From assembly GCF_037126465.1 (NCBI RefSeq), contig NC_088203.1, positions 79,890,168 to 79,954,167 of the forward strand: DNA of 64,000 nucleotides. The letters are read 5' to 3'. Position numbers and translations under genes: made by a program. The notes beneath the pieces are model-generated. The model was not told the origin of the DNA and ran no database searches. It saw only the letters and a list, made by a program, of their open reading frames with translations. The DNA comes from Ornithodoros turicata. Its lineage: Eukaryota; Arthropoda; Arachnida; Ixodida; Argasidae. Positions 1 to 9,650 of the stretch are shown here, in pieces (position 1 is the stretch's first letter; each line of letters begins with the position of its first letter).

Positions 1-2850
1 CCCGCTATTAATCACCTTAGAGCATTACGTCGCCGAGCAGAAAGAACGGCTCGTCGGACAGGGCAACTTACGGACATTGTGGAATACCGCCGGATGAAAG
101 CTAAAGTAACACGAGAACTTAAAAACGAGGACAGGAAGCGTTGGCGTAAGTTTTGCCACCACCTTTCACCGTTCGATCCGGCCACGAAGATCTGGCGGAC
201 AATCCGTTCTCTGAAGGAGGCGCCCCCTCAAAAGAATCCTCTCGCGGCCTTGGCTCTCGTTCAGCGTGTAGACGAGAACACGCTTGCGACGGACTTCTGT
301 GTGGTACTAACGACTCCGGCGGCTGCCTCGACCACGCCCCTACACCGCAGTTTTGTCCACAGTTTGACGGCTGAACTTCACCACGACTGGCCCCGTCCCC
401 CGGAAGTTATGGACCGCGACTTCACACTAATCGAGCTAAAGGCAGCGTTGAAGCTTGTGAACGCCAGCTCGTCCCCTGGGCCCGATAAAATCACCTATGC
501 CGCCCTCCGAAACCTTGACGAGCGGTCACTCCAAGCTCTCCTTCATGTCTATAACACGTCTTGGCAACAAGGATCTTTACCACATACATGGAAGGAGGCC
601 TTGGTTGTTCCCATCCTGAAACCAGGCAAGCCCCCAAATGCCCTATCCTCCTTTCGCCCGGTGAGCCTGACAAGCTGTATGGGGAAACTGATGGAGAGAA
701 TGGTTCTGCATCGCCTCGACTGGTGGCTCGAAAAACGACGTGCGTTCCCTCACGAAATGGCTGGATTTCGTCGCCACCGAAGCTCCATGGATCCAGTTCT
801 CGACCTAGTCTCTACAGTTCAACATGCTCGAGCCCATCGACGGATCGTCCGATCGGTCTTCCTCGACATCAAGCGCGCCTATGATACCGTCTCGCACATT
901 TGTGTGCTGCATGCCTTGCGCTCGTTTGGAGTATCCGGTCGGCTCTTCATCTGGCTCCACGACTTCCTTACGGACCGAACTGTCGCTGTCCGTACGTCCC
1001 AAGGCCAAAGCCCTCAGCATCCTGTTCCCCAAGGAGTCCCCCAAGGAAGCATTCTCAGCCCGACACTGTTTAACGTGGTGATGGCCGGCCTACAATCAGT
1101 AATTCCTCGCAAAGTGTCGTTCTCCGTGTATGCAGATGACGTCGCCCTTTGGACAGTAGGAAAATCACGCCCGGCTCTCCAGCGCCGCCTGCAGCTCGCT
1201 TTAAACAATATCCATACGTACCTGACGCACCTCGGGATGGACCTTTCACCCGAAAAGTGTGTCGAGCTCCCTTTCACGCGTAAAGCTATGGCCAATTTCC
1301 CACTTTGGCTTGGCTCAAAGAAGCTAGAACCAGTACGCTTTCACCGCTTCCTTGGCGTGGTAATCGACTCGGACTTGCGCTGGGCTCGGCACATTAAACA
1401 CCTTGAAACTAAAGTGCAGCGATGGCTCCCCGCAATCCAACATCTTTCTGGCCCAGGATGGGGCTGTGATCAGCGTTCCCTGCTCGCGGTTCACGCGGCA
1501 TTGGTGAGGGCAACTGTGCTTTACAGCCTTCCTATTCTGCACAGGATATCAACAACTTCATTAAATACGCTTCGGTCCCTCTTTGCTCGAAGCCTTCGTC
1601 GATGCCTCGGAGTTCCAAGAATGGCTGAAACACGACAAGTACTGGCTGAAGCTGGCGGGCTCCCGCTCGAAGTTCTCCGTGAACGGGAAACGGCTCGGCA
1701 CTACCTCCGTTTGCGTGCTCACATTCCCCGCCACCCGCTACTCAGGAAAATTCGATACCGCCCTGGAAGCGACTTCTACCGAGTAGCGCAGAGGACACGC
1801 CAGACTCTCACTGGCTTCATAACTAAGGACACTATACCGCCGGAAGCCCCCTGGTCTCTCCCGGTACCGCCAACGTTTGTACGCCTCCCAAACCTTCTGC
1901 AAAGAAGAGATCAGGTCCCCCCTCAAGTCCTCCGAGCCCATTTTCATGCTCTGGTAGACGAGAAGTTTTCTACGTTTACGGCAGCATATACTGATGGCGC
2001 ATCCCGAAACAACAAGTCCGCCTCAGCCTTCGTCATTCCATCCGAAGGCGTCGTGCACGGAAGACGCCTTTCACATCCAACCTCCTCCACAGCTGCGGAA
2101 CTCTATGCCATCCTTTTCTTTCTACAACACATCGCTGATTTTCCACCCCGGGAATGGGCAGTCTTTACAGACTCCAAATCTGCACTTCAAGCAATTGAAA
2201 CTTCCGGCATACGAGGCCCATCCGCACCCCTAGTCACCGACGTGTTAATGGCTTACCACACTATCTACGCCGCAGGCCACAGGCTCGTTCTCCAGTGGGT
2301 TCCAGCCCATTGTGGTGTCGTGGGGAACGAGCAGGCCGACAGCGCCGCAGAAGCAGCACTCTCGTCTCGGAACCGGACCCGTATTGTTCTGCTCAGAGGA
2401 GACCGCCGTTCAATTCTGCGACGTCTAGTGACACCCCTGGCTTCCCGCCAACGGACAACCGACATTCTTCCCCCCTCTATGTTGAACAGAGTTGATCCCA
2501 TGCTCGCTTTCCGCATGCCACGAAACACATCTCGTCAGGATGCTGCATTAATCCACCGCATGCGCCTCGATGTGGCCTTTACAGCTCAGTGGCGTTACCG
2601 CTTGAGACAAATTGATTCTCCCACCTGTTGCCACTGTGGTGCTCTTGAGGATCTGGAGCACATTCTTCTTCATTGCGCTCACTACGAACCTTCCCGAATC
2701 ACACTCTCCGAGTCTCTTCGTCAGCTGGACTCTGGCCCTTTCTCCCTACCGAAATTGCTTGGTCCCTGGCCCAATCCAGCCCAGCAACGCTCTGCGCTCA
2801 AAGCTCTTCTGACATTTCTGGACACCATCGGACTTCGATCGTTATTGTAA
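1..2850 (+). CDS. LINE ORF2 polyprotein, partial: reverse transcriptase, RNase H, CCHC
   Basis: The frame is open from base 1. The first candidate start inside it (GTG at 79) is not a real start, because upstream codons encode the Arg-rich linker seen in the 13.8-19.3 kb relative. Residue numbers here count from base 79. The RT palm carries the catalytic YADD box at 351-354 (bases 1129-1140), preceded by PQGVPQGSILSP. RNase H has its four acidic residues visible: D639 in YTDGA, E674 in AELYA, D698 in FTDSK and D754 in EQADSAA. A C-x2-C-x7-H-x4-C finger lies at 850-866. The protein would copy its own RNA at a nicked target; RNase H removes template RNA. The upstream part, including the endonuclease, lies outside the window. 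No frameshift or stop is present in the visible 2.85 kb, and all active-site residues are intact. Confidence 0.93.
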   Translation, partial: PAINHLRALRRRAERTARRTGQLTDIVEYRRMKAKVTRELKNEDRKRWRKFCHHLSPFDPATKIWRTIRSLKEAPPQKNPLAALALVQRVDENTLATDFCVVLTTPAAASTTPLHRSFVHSLTAELHHDWPRPPEVMDRDFTLIELKAALKLVNASSSPGPDKITYAALRNLDERSLQALLHVYNTSWQQGSLPHTWKEALVVPILKPGKPPNALSSFRPVSLTSCMGKLMERMVLHRLDWWLEKRRAFPHEMAGFRRHRSSMDPVLDLVSTVQHARAHRRIVRSVFLDIKRAYDTVSHICVLHALRSFGVSGRLFIWLHDFLTDRTVAVRTSQGQSPQHPVPQGVPQGSILSPTLFNVVMAGLQSVIPRKVSFSVYADDVALWTVGKSRPALQRRLQLALNNIHTYLTHLGMDLSPEKCVELPFTRKAMANFPLWLGSKKLEPVRFHRFLGVVIDSDLRWARHIKHLETKVQRWLPAIQHLSGPGWGCDQRSLLAVHAALVRATVLYSLPILHRISTTSLNTLRSLFARSLRRCLGVPRMAETRQVLAEAGGLPLEVLRERETARHYLRLRAHIPRHPLLRKIRYRPGSDFYRVAQRTRQTLTGFITKDTIPPEAPWSLPVPPTFVRLPNLLQRRDQVPPQVLRAHFHALVDEKFSTFTAAYTDGASRNNKSASAFVIPSEGVVHGRRLSHPTSSTAAELYAILFFLQHIADFPPREWAVFTDSKSALQAIETSGIRGPSAPLVTDVLMAYHTIYAAGHRLVLQWVPAHCGVVGNEQADSAAEAALSSRNRTRIVLLRGDRRSILRRLVTPLASRQRTTDILPPSMLNRVDPMLAFRMPRNTSRQDAALIHRMRLDVAFTAQWRYRLRQIDSPTCCHCGALEDLEHILLHCAHYEPSRITLSESLRQLDSGPFSLPKLLGPWPNPAQQRSALKALLTFLDTIGLRSLL

Positions 2851-2960
2851 AGGGGCTCGTTATTTTATTCCCCCCATTCCACCAAGCACTGGGGTAGAGT
2901 ATCGCCTGTTGCGATGAAACTCCCCACTCTCCAAGACCGAAAATAAAGTTGTTGTTGTTT
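1..2960 (+). mobile_element. I-clade non-LTR retrotransposon, 3' portion (copy 1)
   Basis: The element runs off the left edge of the window, so its 5' UTR, ORF1 and endonuclease are not visible. What remains is the end of the endonuclease/RT linker, RT, RNase H, the CCHC tail, a roughly 90-bp 3' UTR and an end of AATAAAG followed by GTT repeats (about 2943-2960). RT followed by RNase H in one polyprotein is characteristic of the I group of LINEs. The coding frame has no interruption from base 1 to the stop at 2848, so the copy is young or recently active. Immediately 3' of the tail the sequence continues as the coding region of another LINE, which suggests this element inserted into that older copy. 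Confidence 0.93.
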
Positions 2961-3466
2961 CTCTGCTCCACGCAGTGGATCCTTCTCTTTCACTGTCGCT
3001 TCCTCATCGCCTTCCGCGACACTAAGCATCCCTGCTTCACCGCATGCGGCTGAATGTTGCATTAACACCAGTTATGAGGCAGCGTCTTGGCCGTGCGCCC
3101 TCGGACCTTTGTGCAGCATGCAGTGTGCGTGCAGACCTGCACCACCTACTTATGGACTGCCCGGACTACCAGCGGGAGCGCGCGATCTTGCAGCACGAAC
3201 TGCATGCGATCGATCATCGCCCCTTTACCATAGGCAAGGTGCTGGGCCCATGGTCCAGTCCAGCTCGTACACGCCAAGGTCTGCGTCACCTCTGGGACTT
3301 CTTGTCATCAACAGGCCTCTCCACCCTGCTTTGATTACCGGACCCCTTATCATATCCATCATCATCTCTCATCACGTACAAGTGGCACTGGGGCAGCGCC
3401 CAGCCTGCTGGCCGGCATCAGCCCCATCTCATCATCGTATCTCTATTTGTGTGTGTGTGTGTACTC
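2960..3466 (+). mobile_element. I-clade LINE 3' fragment (second subfamily)
   Basis: This begins directly after the GTT tail of the preceding element. It encodes the C-terminal part of a related polyprotein, starting at a region equivalent to the VDPSLSF segment of the 13.8-19.3 kb element. One in-frame stop occurs near 3022-3024, then an open stretch from the ATG at 3044 to the stop at 3332-3334. The CCHC motif reads C-AA-C-SVRADLH-HLLMD-C, and the family signature LGPWSSP follows. The 3' UTR ends in a GT microsatellite at about 3449-3465. It is a dead copy whose 5' part is outside the window or was displaced by the copy-1 insertion. Confidence 0.85.
3044..3334 (+). pseudogene. C-terminal remnant of LINE ORF2 (CCHC domain)
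   Basis: This is a 96-residue open stretch containing only the C-terminal CCHC finger and the LGPWSS tail of an I-clade LINE polyprotein. RT and RNase H are missing upstream. It aligns by eye, residue after residue, with the C-terminus of the ORF2 at 13963-16113: both share a RLNVA start, a CCHC, an HRPF motif and LGPWSSP. It cannot be a functional gene by itself. Confidence 0.85.
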
Positions 3467-3635
3467 CAGTAAGAAAGTTGCGAAAATAGTGTTCCGCGTG
3501 GTTTGCGGTCTCTTTTTCCTTTCTCCCTCTCGGTATCATCCCCTCTCAAATGATGGCTGCTCGCAAAGACATGGAGCACCACGCTTTGTCCCCCGAGTGT
3601 GTGTGAAAGGGAATAATGATATCATTTTTAGATGC

Positions 3636-3780
3636 CACAATAACAACAACAACTTTATTTTTGGCCTTGGAGAGTGGGGAGTATCGCCGTAGGCGATACT
3701 CTACCCCATTGCTGGAGGGAATGAGGGGAATAAAATAACGAGCCCCTTCACAATAACGATCGAAGTCCGATGGTGTCCAC
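3636..3780 (-). mobile_element. 5'-truncated 3' end of LINE copy-1 family
   Basis: Read on the minus strand, this is the last codons, stop region, 3' UTR and GTT-repeat tail of the element at 1-2960, with a few differences. It lies in inverted orientation about 0.7 kb from that copy. Short 5' truncation is normal for LINE insertions. Confidence 0.88.
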
Positions 3781-4560
3781 GGTATGCCACGGTACGGGTC
3801 CACGGTGTACGGTAGTTGCCACTATAAGATTCCTAGGGTACGTACTAATTACGGTAAACAATCTTATGACTATGAGCTACCTAATTTATTGTGTAGACTT
3901 ACCTTGAAAAGGCTCTCACTATCAAACTTATCAATTCGAAACTTGCGTCAAGTTATATCTGCCTGATCAACAAATGTTTTTGAATTACAAATGTATAATG
4001 AACATCCTTTTTCAATAAATGTTCGTGCACAGATTTGATGCCAAAAGCTGAGCGTGTAGTGGGAGACCGGGCTCGTGGAGTTGCGACACAGCTGTTTTTT
4101 CTTCTTTTTTTTTTCTGGGGAGGGAGTATTCCTTAATCTGTATTTGTATAGGTTAAAAAGAAATTTGCATGAGAAATCTGATTTTTTTAACCTACGTTAT
4201 CAACATATCGCCCGGAAGCTGAGTGCAAAAGCTTTAACCGTCCATTCATTTATTTTATTTTGCTATTGTTTAGAGATCTTTTAGCGTCTAAGCTTAATTT
4301 GTGTTACATATAATGAGCATTAAATGGCACGCCCTGTATAGCCATTTAGGAGCGGTTTCGGATTAACATCTCAATCTTTTTTCTTTCATCAATCAATAAA
4401 TCAATCAATCGCTCGTTTGTTGGCCACCACAGCCAATTATGAAAGGGTATCATAGACAACAAGTTAGTTTATTCCCTCAAACGTTATTATTCAATGGAAG
4501 ACAGTCTGTCACGAGCTCGCGTTAAACGTGCACAGCTCAGGGGGGCTTTAGATGAGGTGT
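3781..4560. other. AT-rich stretch without a recognised gene
   Basis: This is AT-rich sequence with a T-rich run near 4094-4112 and short AATC repeats near 4388-4412. I see no domain, splice structure or mobile-element end here. Confidence 0.5.
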
Positions 4561-4795
4561 TCACACACACACGAACACAAAAAGAGACAATGATAAGATA
4601 GTGTTGATGCCGGCCAGCAGGCTGGATGCTGCCCCATCTGCCAACTGTATAGAGAACGAAACGATGGAGATGATAGTTCGGGCGATCAAAGCATGGTGGA
4701 GAGGCCGGTTGATGATAGAAACTCCCAAAAGTGATGATACATATGAGCGGGGCTGGACCAGGGGCCCAGCACCTTGCCAGTGTTCAAAAATATCC
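4561..4795 (-). mobile_element. 5'-truncated LINE 3' end (second subfamily)
   Basis: On the minus strand this matches the 3' part of the fragment at about 3230-3466: the LGPW-region codons, the tract ending in TGATTGCCC, the CAGCCTGCTGGCCGGCATCA block and a terminal GT microsatellite. It is inverted relative to that copy. The open frame covering it continues upstream into unrelated sequence and is not a gene. Confidence 0.82.
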
Positions 4796-5231
4796 CCACC
4801 TGCGGCGATTGCGTCTTGACACCTGGCAATGACCTGTTCATGGCTCTTAAGTATCGTTCCCATTGGGATACAGTGGGTGACGTCGTGTATTTTTTCCTTT
4901 AACACTTCCAGTCGTGACATCTCGTTACAGTGAGCTAGAAGAGGGTAACGTGGAACGAACGGAGGGGTGTGCGCCTTGGGACGGCTGTCAGAGCAAGTGG
5001 TGAAAATATAGCGGCGGCGCTGCCATCGTCAACTACAGTGCGCGACCTGGTCGCGGGCATGCTTTGTGAAGCGTGGCGTTTGCGCCTCCACAATTTTACG
5101 AATGGAGATTTTTGTTCACTTCCATTCTGCTGAGAACAGTTAATTGTAATTGTAATGGCGTCTCGATAGTCGTCGATTGCAGCGCCGCTTCTGGCTGTCG
5201 ACGAAAGTCCGGTCGTTCCTTTGTACTCTTC

Positions 5232-5483
5232 TACACTCTTAAAAATGAACTTCACCGCATAGAACGCTCCTAGCCAACCATTATCTCGAATGATATCGTT
5301 ATCTGCCCTGTTTGTTGAAAACGGGGGACGTACGCCATTTCTGTGACGCTTATGCTGTTCATAATTGTCACAGAAAAGGCGTACGCCCCCTGTTTTCAAC
5401 AAATCAGGGCAGATAACGACATCATTAGAGATAATGGTTGGCTAGCAGCGTGCTATGCGGTGAAGTTCATTTTTAAGAGTGTA
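5232..5483. mobile_element. Palindromic TA-inserting MITE, copy A
   Basis: About 252 bp that is almost wholly an inverted repeat. The ends are TACACTCTTAAAAATGAAC and its reverse complement. Arms of about 110 bp flank a short centre containing CTGTTCATAATTGTCA. No coding capacity. The same family recurs at 5714, 28551, 30708, 45707 and 52607. The copy at 52607 interrupts a duplicated sequence and shows insertion at TA, consistent with mobilisation by a Tc1/mariner-type transposase. Confidence 0.9.
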
Positions 5484-5713
5484 GTTCACTGTTCTCTCAC
5501 TGTTCTCTTCTTAGCAAAGTACTTCTTTATGTGGCCCCCAACAAAGAAGTCAGGTCAGTGAGGTCAGGAGACCTCTGTGGCCAAGAAGCCGGTCCTCCTC
5601 TTCCGACCCATCTCTCAGCAAATCTGGGATATACATCACCCTGTTTGTAAACAAATGAAGTCACAGTGTTCGACAGCGCCACCAATTTGGTATAGTTGAG
5701 CTAGGCTCAAAGC

Positions 5714-5966
5714 TACACTCTTAAAAATGAACTTCACCGCATAGCACGCTCCTATCCAACCATCACCTCAAATGATACCGTTATCTTCCCTGATTTATTG
5801 AAATCGGGAGGCGTACGCCTTTTTTGTGACACTTATGTTGTTCATAATTGTCACAAAAAGGGCGTACGCCTCCCGATTTCAACAAATCAGGGAAGATAAC
5901 GGTATCATTTGAGATGATGGTTGGCTAGGAGCGTGCTGTGCGGCGAAGTTCATCTTTAAGAGCATA
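5714..5966. mobile_element. Palindromic TA-inserting MITE, copy B
   Basis: Second copy, 230 bp from copy A, with the same ends and centre. The right terminus has diverged to AAGAGCATA. Both arms can be followed for more than 100 bp. Confidence 0.9.
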
Positions 5967-7137
5967 GTGGTGAAAAGGTCGCGCCTGAAAATCACGGTCT
6001 CGAGGGGATTATCATGGTCCCTGAAAGGGACGCGATCTTCGATTCTACTTTTCTTTCAGTACGCGGCAGCGAACAAGTGCCCGTTCGTGGAACCCAGCCC
6101 TCCGCTTCCGATTCGTTTAGGTTTTAGTCCGGCTACCAACGTCATGATGACGTTTCTCGGGTAGAAGTCTACTGAGTCACTCATGGACTATATGGCAGAG
6201 GCATATAGTGGAGCGCCGTCCTGTTGGTACCACAGGCTTCGGCATTTTGAGAGGGGAACATCCAGCTGAAAAAAAAAAAAAGAACTATACGATGTTTGTA
6301 CTGGACACCTCTTTATGTACGCACGGTTTATTCTGTAAGGCACACAGTCTGCTTCTCTCTGGGCGTGGATAGTCAGATGTAATTTTCAAGCGTATACTTC
6401 AACACATGCTTCACCTGTAACGATTTTAACAGTGATGCCAGAACAGGGATTGACCGGGAGTTGTTCATTGTCCCTTACACACGTCTTCTTCTTCTTCTTT
6501 CTTTTTTCAGTTTCCTTAGGGAGCGAACTATCCCTTTAAAAAGATGTACCGATCTTGCTGCGAGGCAGTACACAAGTGAACATGACGGCACGATGCGCAC
6601 AAATCCTGGGCTTGACTTAAGTGTATCCACGGCAACGTCCGGTCAGACCTGGAAGCAGATACAACCACACAACGGAAAGAGCGATTGACAGGGGACATGT
6701 CAAACGAATGAAATCCCTGGCCCTGCAAACCATTAAATCCCTGCTGCGAAAATAAGATGACGCGCGCACCCGCTTTAGAGGAGGATTTTCTCAACCCCCC
6801 GAAGAGGCTTCTATCGCAATTTCTTCGTTGCTCTGACACTTTTGTCATATCCCTTAGTCATATGTGCCGATTTGAAGTGCGCCTGAGACTCGACGTCCTT
6901 GCAGGCAACTTTGGAATTTGGAACTCAGTTCCTTTCGTTCTTTCGGTTTTACTGTCCGGGTGGAGATTTATGAGTGTCACCATAGGGAGGAGAATAAAAG
7001 CAGCTATATCAAGCAACTCTTTGCACGGACAAGTGTAGGAGACAAATTCGGCTGAGTAATGGAACCAGGAAACAAAAGAAAAATTCCAGTATGATCATCA
7101 TCGAAGAAAACAGGTCCTTTTAGAGGATAGTGCTGGA
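5967..7137. other. No gene recognised
   Basis: Contains a poly-A run near 6270-6282 and a CTT-rich tract near 6484-6510. Several short open frames occur on both strands, but none has a recognisable motif. I see no clear element ends. Confidence 0.45.
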
Positions 7138-7305
7138 ATATTCGTACATTAGAGTGTTAGTACATCTTACGCTACCGTCTTTGCGTACGTAAAGGATAGC
7201 GTTGGTGGTTTTGCGCACGCGCAAAACAAAGAGAGTGCTCCGCGCATTGCGCAGAATCACCCTTGATATTCCTGACGTATGCAGAGGCGACAGCTACCGG
7301 GCAAT
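7138..7305. mobile_element. GTACG-rich palindromic MITE, copy 1
   Basis: Contains the block TTTGCGTACGTAAAGGATAG followed by GCGTTGGTGGTT and a GCGCA-rich centre. Related blocks in both orientations are found near 8905-9035 and 28880-29165. Boundaries are approximate. Confidence 0.6.
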
Positions 7306-7829
7306 GAAATTCACTATTGAGGAAAACGTTGCGTATTGGACAGCGGTATTTGTTTCTCAGATGTCTTGGCCGTATACGGTGTATTCACGTATTCACAAGA
7401 CGTCAAACGAACGGTTTTGGCCGCCATGGTGGTGTTCACTTTCTCGGTGCAGCTCTCGATATTATGTCGCGTTTGCTCGAAAGCGAAGTCCCGAATAGTG
7501 TGTTTGAAATCCGGTCGCGTCGATTAGCTTCTTTTATCCCGAAGACACTTCGTCGTTTTCGTTCTCACGTTTTCTTTTATGATGTGATGTAAAGTGATAA
7601 AGAAAAAAAATGGGGATATAACTGTGGGGATGAAAACTATGGTTGGCGCATTGAAAAATCGCGCGGTTTGTCATCCTTCAATGCCGCTACCACGAAAAGT
7701 GACCACAAGTGGGAGGAGCTTACGTGCATGTCGCGTCACACTGTGTCGTAGATGAATCGACTCTCTACCGATGTAATTGTCTGTCAGCTGGAGCACTAGC
7801 CTTAGCAGAGACGTGTAAGTCCCTCCATG

Positions 7830-8664
7830 TCCTGCTAGTTTCACGTAACGTGATAAAAAATCCTAACTGGCGACGTATACGCCGGAGGATTGGGGGACCT
7901 TCAACAAATACCTTCTGGAAAGTTTCGCCACCATTAAGGAATAATTTGGACAATATTGAATTGCGAGAAATTGATTTTTCAATTGAACTTTAAAAATTGC
8001 CAAGCGGACCTCACTTTTTTTTACAGAAGTATGAAGTCCTCCACGGATAACCGAAGTTTCAACAAAAACTGTGCACAGTATCGCAACAGAAATAGTAAAA
8101 AAAAAAAGAGTGAAATTCCCGCTCTAGCCCCGCCTGCTCGATTGTCGCAAAGAAGAGCGCGGGCGATACCTGAAGAGGAGGAAGTGCTCCTGCCTCGTAT
8201 TTTACCTTTCTTTCTCCTGCTTTGGCCTTGGCGCTGGTGACAACCGTCTTCTCACAAAGAAGACGAAAACAGCCGTCTAATCGCAAAGAAGGCAAAAGGC
8301 GAGGACGCTTCCTCCATTAGACGCACATTTGGCGCGCGCTTCTTTGGGGAAATCAAGCAAGCGGGGCTAAAGCGTAATTTTTACTATTTTTATTCGGCTA
8401 TTTCTGTTGCAATACTGCGCATAGTTGTTTTGGGTCTGCGGTTATCCGTGGAGGACTTCACATTTCTATAAAACAAGTTAGGTTCGTTTGGTAATTTTCA
8501 GAGTTCAGTTGACAAAAATACACTGCCCTCAATTAAAAATTGCCGAAACACTTCCCAAATGACGGCAAAATTTCCCAGAAGGTAATAGCCAAAAGTTCCA
8601 CAATTCTCCGGCAAGTACGTCGCCAGTTAGGACTCTCTATCACTTTAGGTGAAACACCATGTAT
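7830..8664. mobile_element. Foldback element (GGTGTTTCACCT family), 0.83 kb
   Basis: The left arm (from TTTCACGTAACGTGATAAA, then ACTGGCGACGTA) and the right arm (ending TTTAGGTGAAACACC) are inverted copies over several hundred bases. Both carry a matching GTCCTCCACGGATAACC block and a CCCGCCTG/GCGGGGC block. No credible coding frame is present. The same family forms the outer shell of the nested structure at 32514-34518. Confidence 0.8.
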
Positions 8665-8904
8665 ATGTCCTGATATATTGCTCGAATAACAATAGCAAAA
8701 CATCAAATAACAAGTGTAAACATAAAACAAATTCGGCCATGACAATGGACACATACCCTGATACACAGAACGGAGAAGACGACACAACACCTCTTCCCAG
8801 ACACACAAATTTTTTAGAATTACATTCCAATGCCACACATTCGGCCATATCTTCATCAGATATTTGCCTGTTTCATATTCTGTGGTGACGACATGAGAGG
8901 CTCT

Positions 8905-9035
8905 AGTTTTAGTATATCGTACGCGATCGTCTCTGCGTACATAGGAGATAGCGTGGTGGTTCTGCGCATGTGCAGAAGCCCCAACGCTATATCCTTTACG
9001 TACACAAAGGCGGTAGCGTACGAAGCACTGAAACT
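8905..9035. mobile_element. GTACG-rich palindromic MITE, copy 2
   Basis: Inverted halves: a GATAGCGTGGTGGTTCTGCGC arm is answered by the inverted GCAGAAGCCCCAACGCTAT arm, with TACGTACACAAAGGCGGTAG towards the right end. Same family as 7138 and 28880. Non-coding. Confidence 0.6.
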
Positions 9036-9095
9036 CTCTATTATCAGCTGACCGTGTGGGCCTCACGTTCGTGGCATTACCCTATCTAGCTGGGC

Positions 9096-9125
9096 GGTGG
9101 TGGTGGTGGTGGTGGTGGGGGGGGG
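9096..9125 (+). repeat. GGT microsatellite with G run
   Basis: About eight GGT units followed by a run of G. Confidence 0.9.
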
Positions 9126-9227
9126 ATGAGACGAAAGAGGGTAAGAGGTGACGAAGACTTAAGAACTGAGGTGAAGGACGACCCAGACACCATACCAGCT
9201 ATGAACCAGACTTATACCAGTAACTCG

Positions 9228-9650
9228 ACAACAACCACAACAACAACAACAATAGATGATGACGATGAGATGGGGTGTTGCATCGCGGTAAGTGCGGTAC
9301 CCTACCCACCCCATTGCACTTGCAACATTATACAAGATGATGAAGGAAGGATGAAAATACGAGGAAGAATTAAAGCGTCTGGAGGCAATCCAGTGGATGA
9401 GAGGAAGTCACCCACGTCATGAACATGTGTAGAACCCGACGACGGAGCACGTATCTTCATAGGGGCCATGAGTGCAGAAAAACTGAGCGGCCTCTTGCTG
9501 ATACGGGCAGGCTCATCGCACAGTATCCGCCTTTGCGGGCAGTAGAGTGCACTTTCCATAAGTATGTGCTGGGTGTTTGCCACGACACCGCAGGTGGAAC
9601 ACAGGCTTGTATCAGAGCATCTGAGTCGAGTACTCGAGTAGAACATTTAA
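9228..9650 (-). mobile_element. 5'-truncated I-clade LINE 3' end
   Basis: On the minus strand the open stretch 9646-9302 encodes a CCHC-like segment beginning CSTCGVVANTQHI, then RPLSFS and DFLSSTGL. These correspond to the HRPFSL and C-terminal parts of the polyproteins elsewhere in this window. The last zinc ligand is shifted or lost. The element ends in GTT repeats (CAAC on the plus strand, about 9228-9251). Only the C-terminal domain and 3' UTR are present. Confidence 0.75.

Noticed and set aside
561..1044. Open frames overlapping the LINE RT on other frames
   Set aside because: They are shadows of the strongly coding RT frame.
4935..5402. 155-codon minus-strand open frame as a gene
   Set aside because: Much of it is translated from MITE copy A; similar MITE-derived residues appear in the frame at 28461-28721.
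5232..5966. Bidirectional terminators or a regulatory hairpin pair
   Set aside because: Arms of over 100 bp with conserved ends found at six places show a transposable element family.
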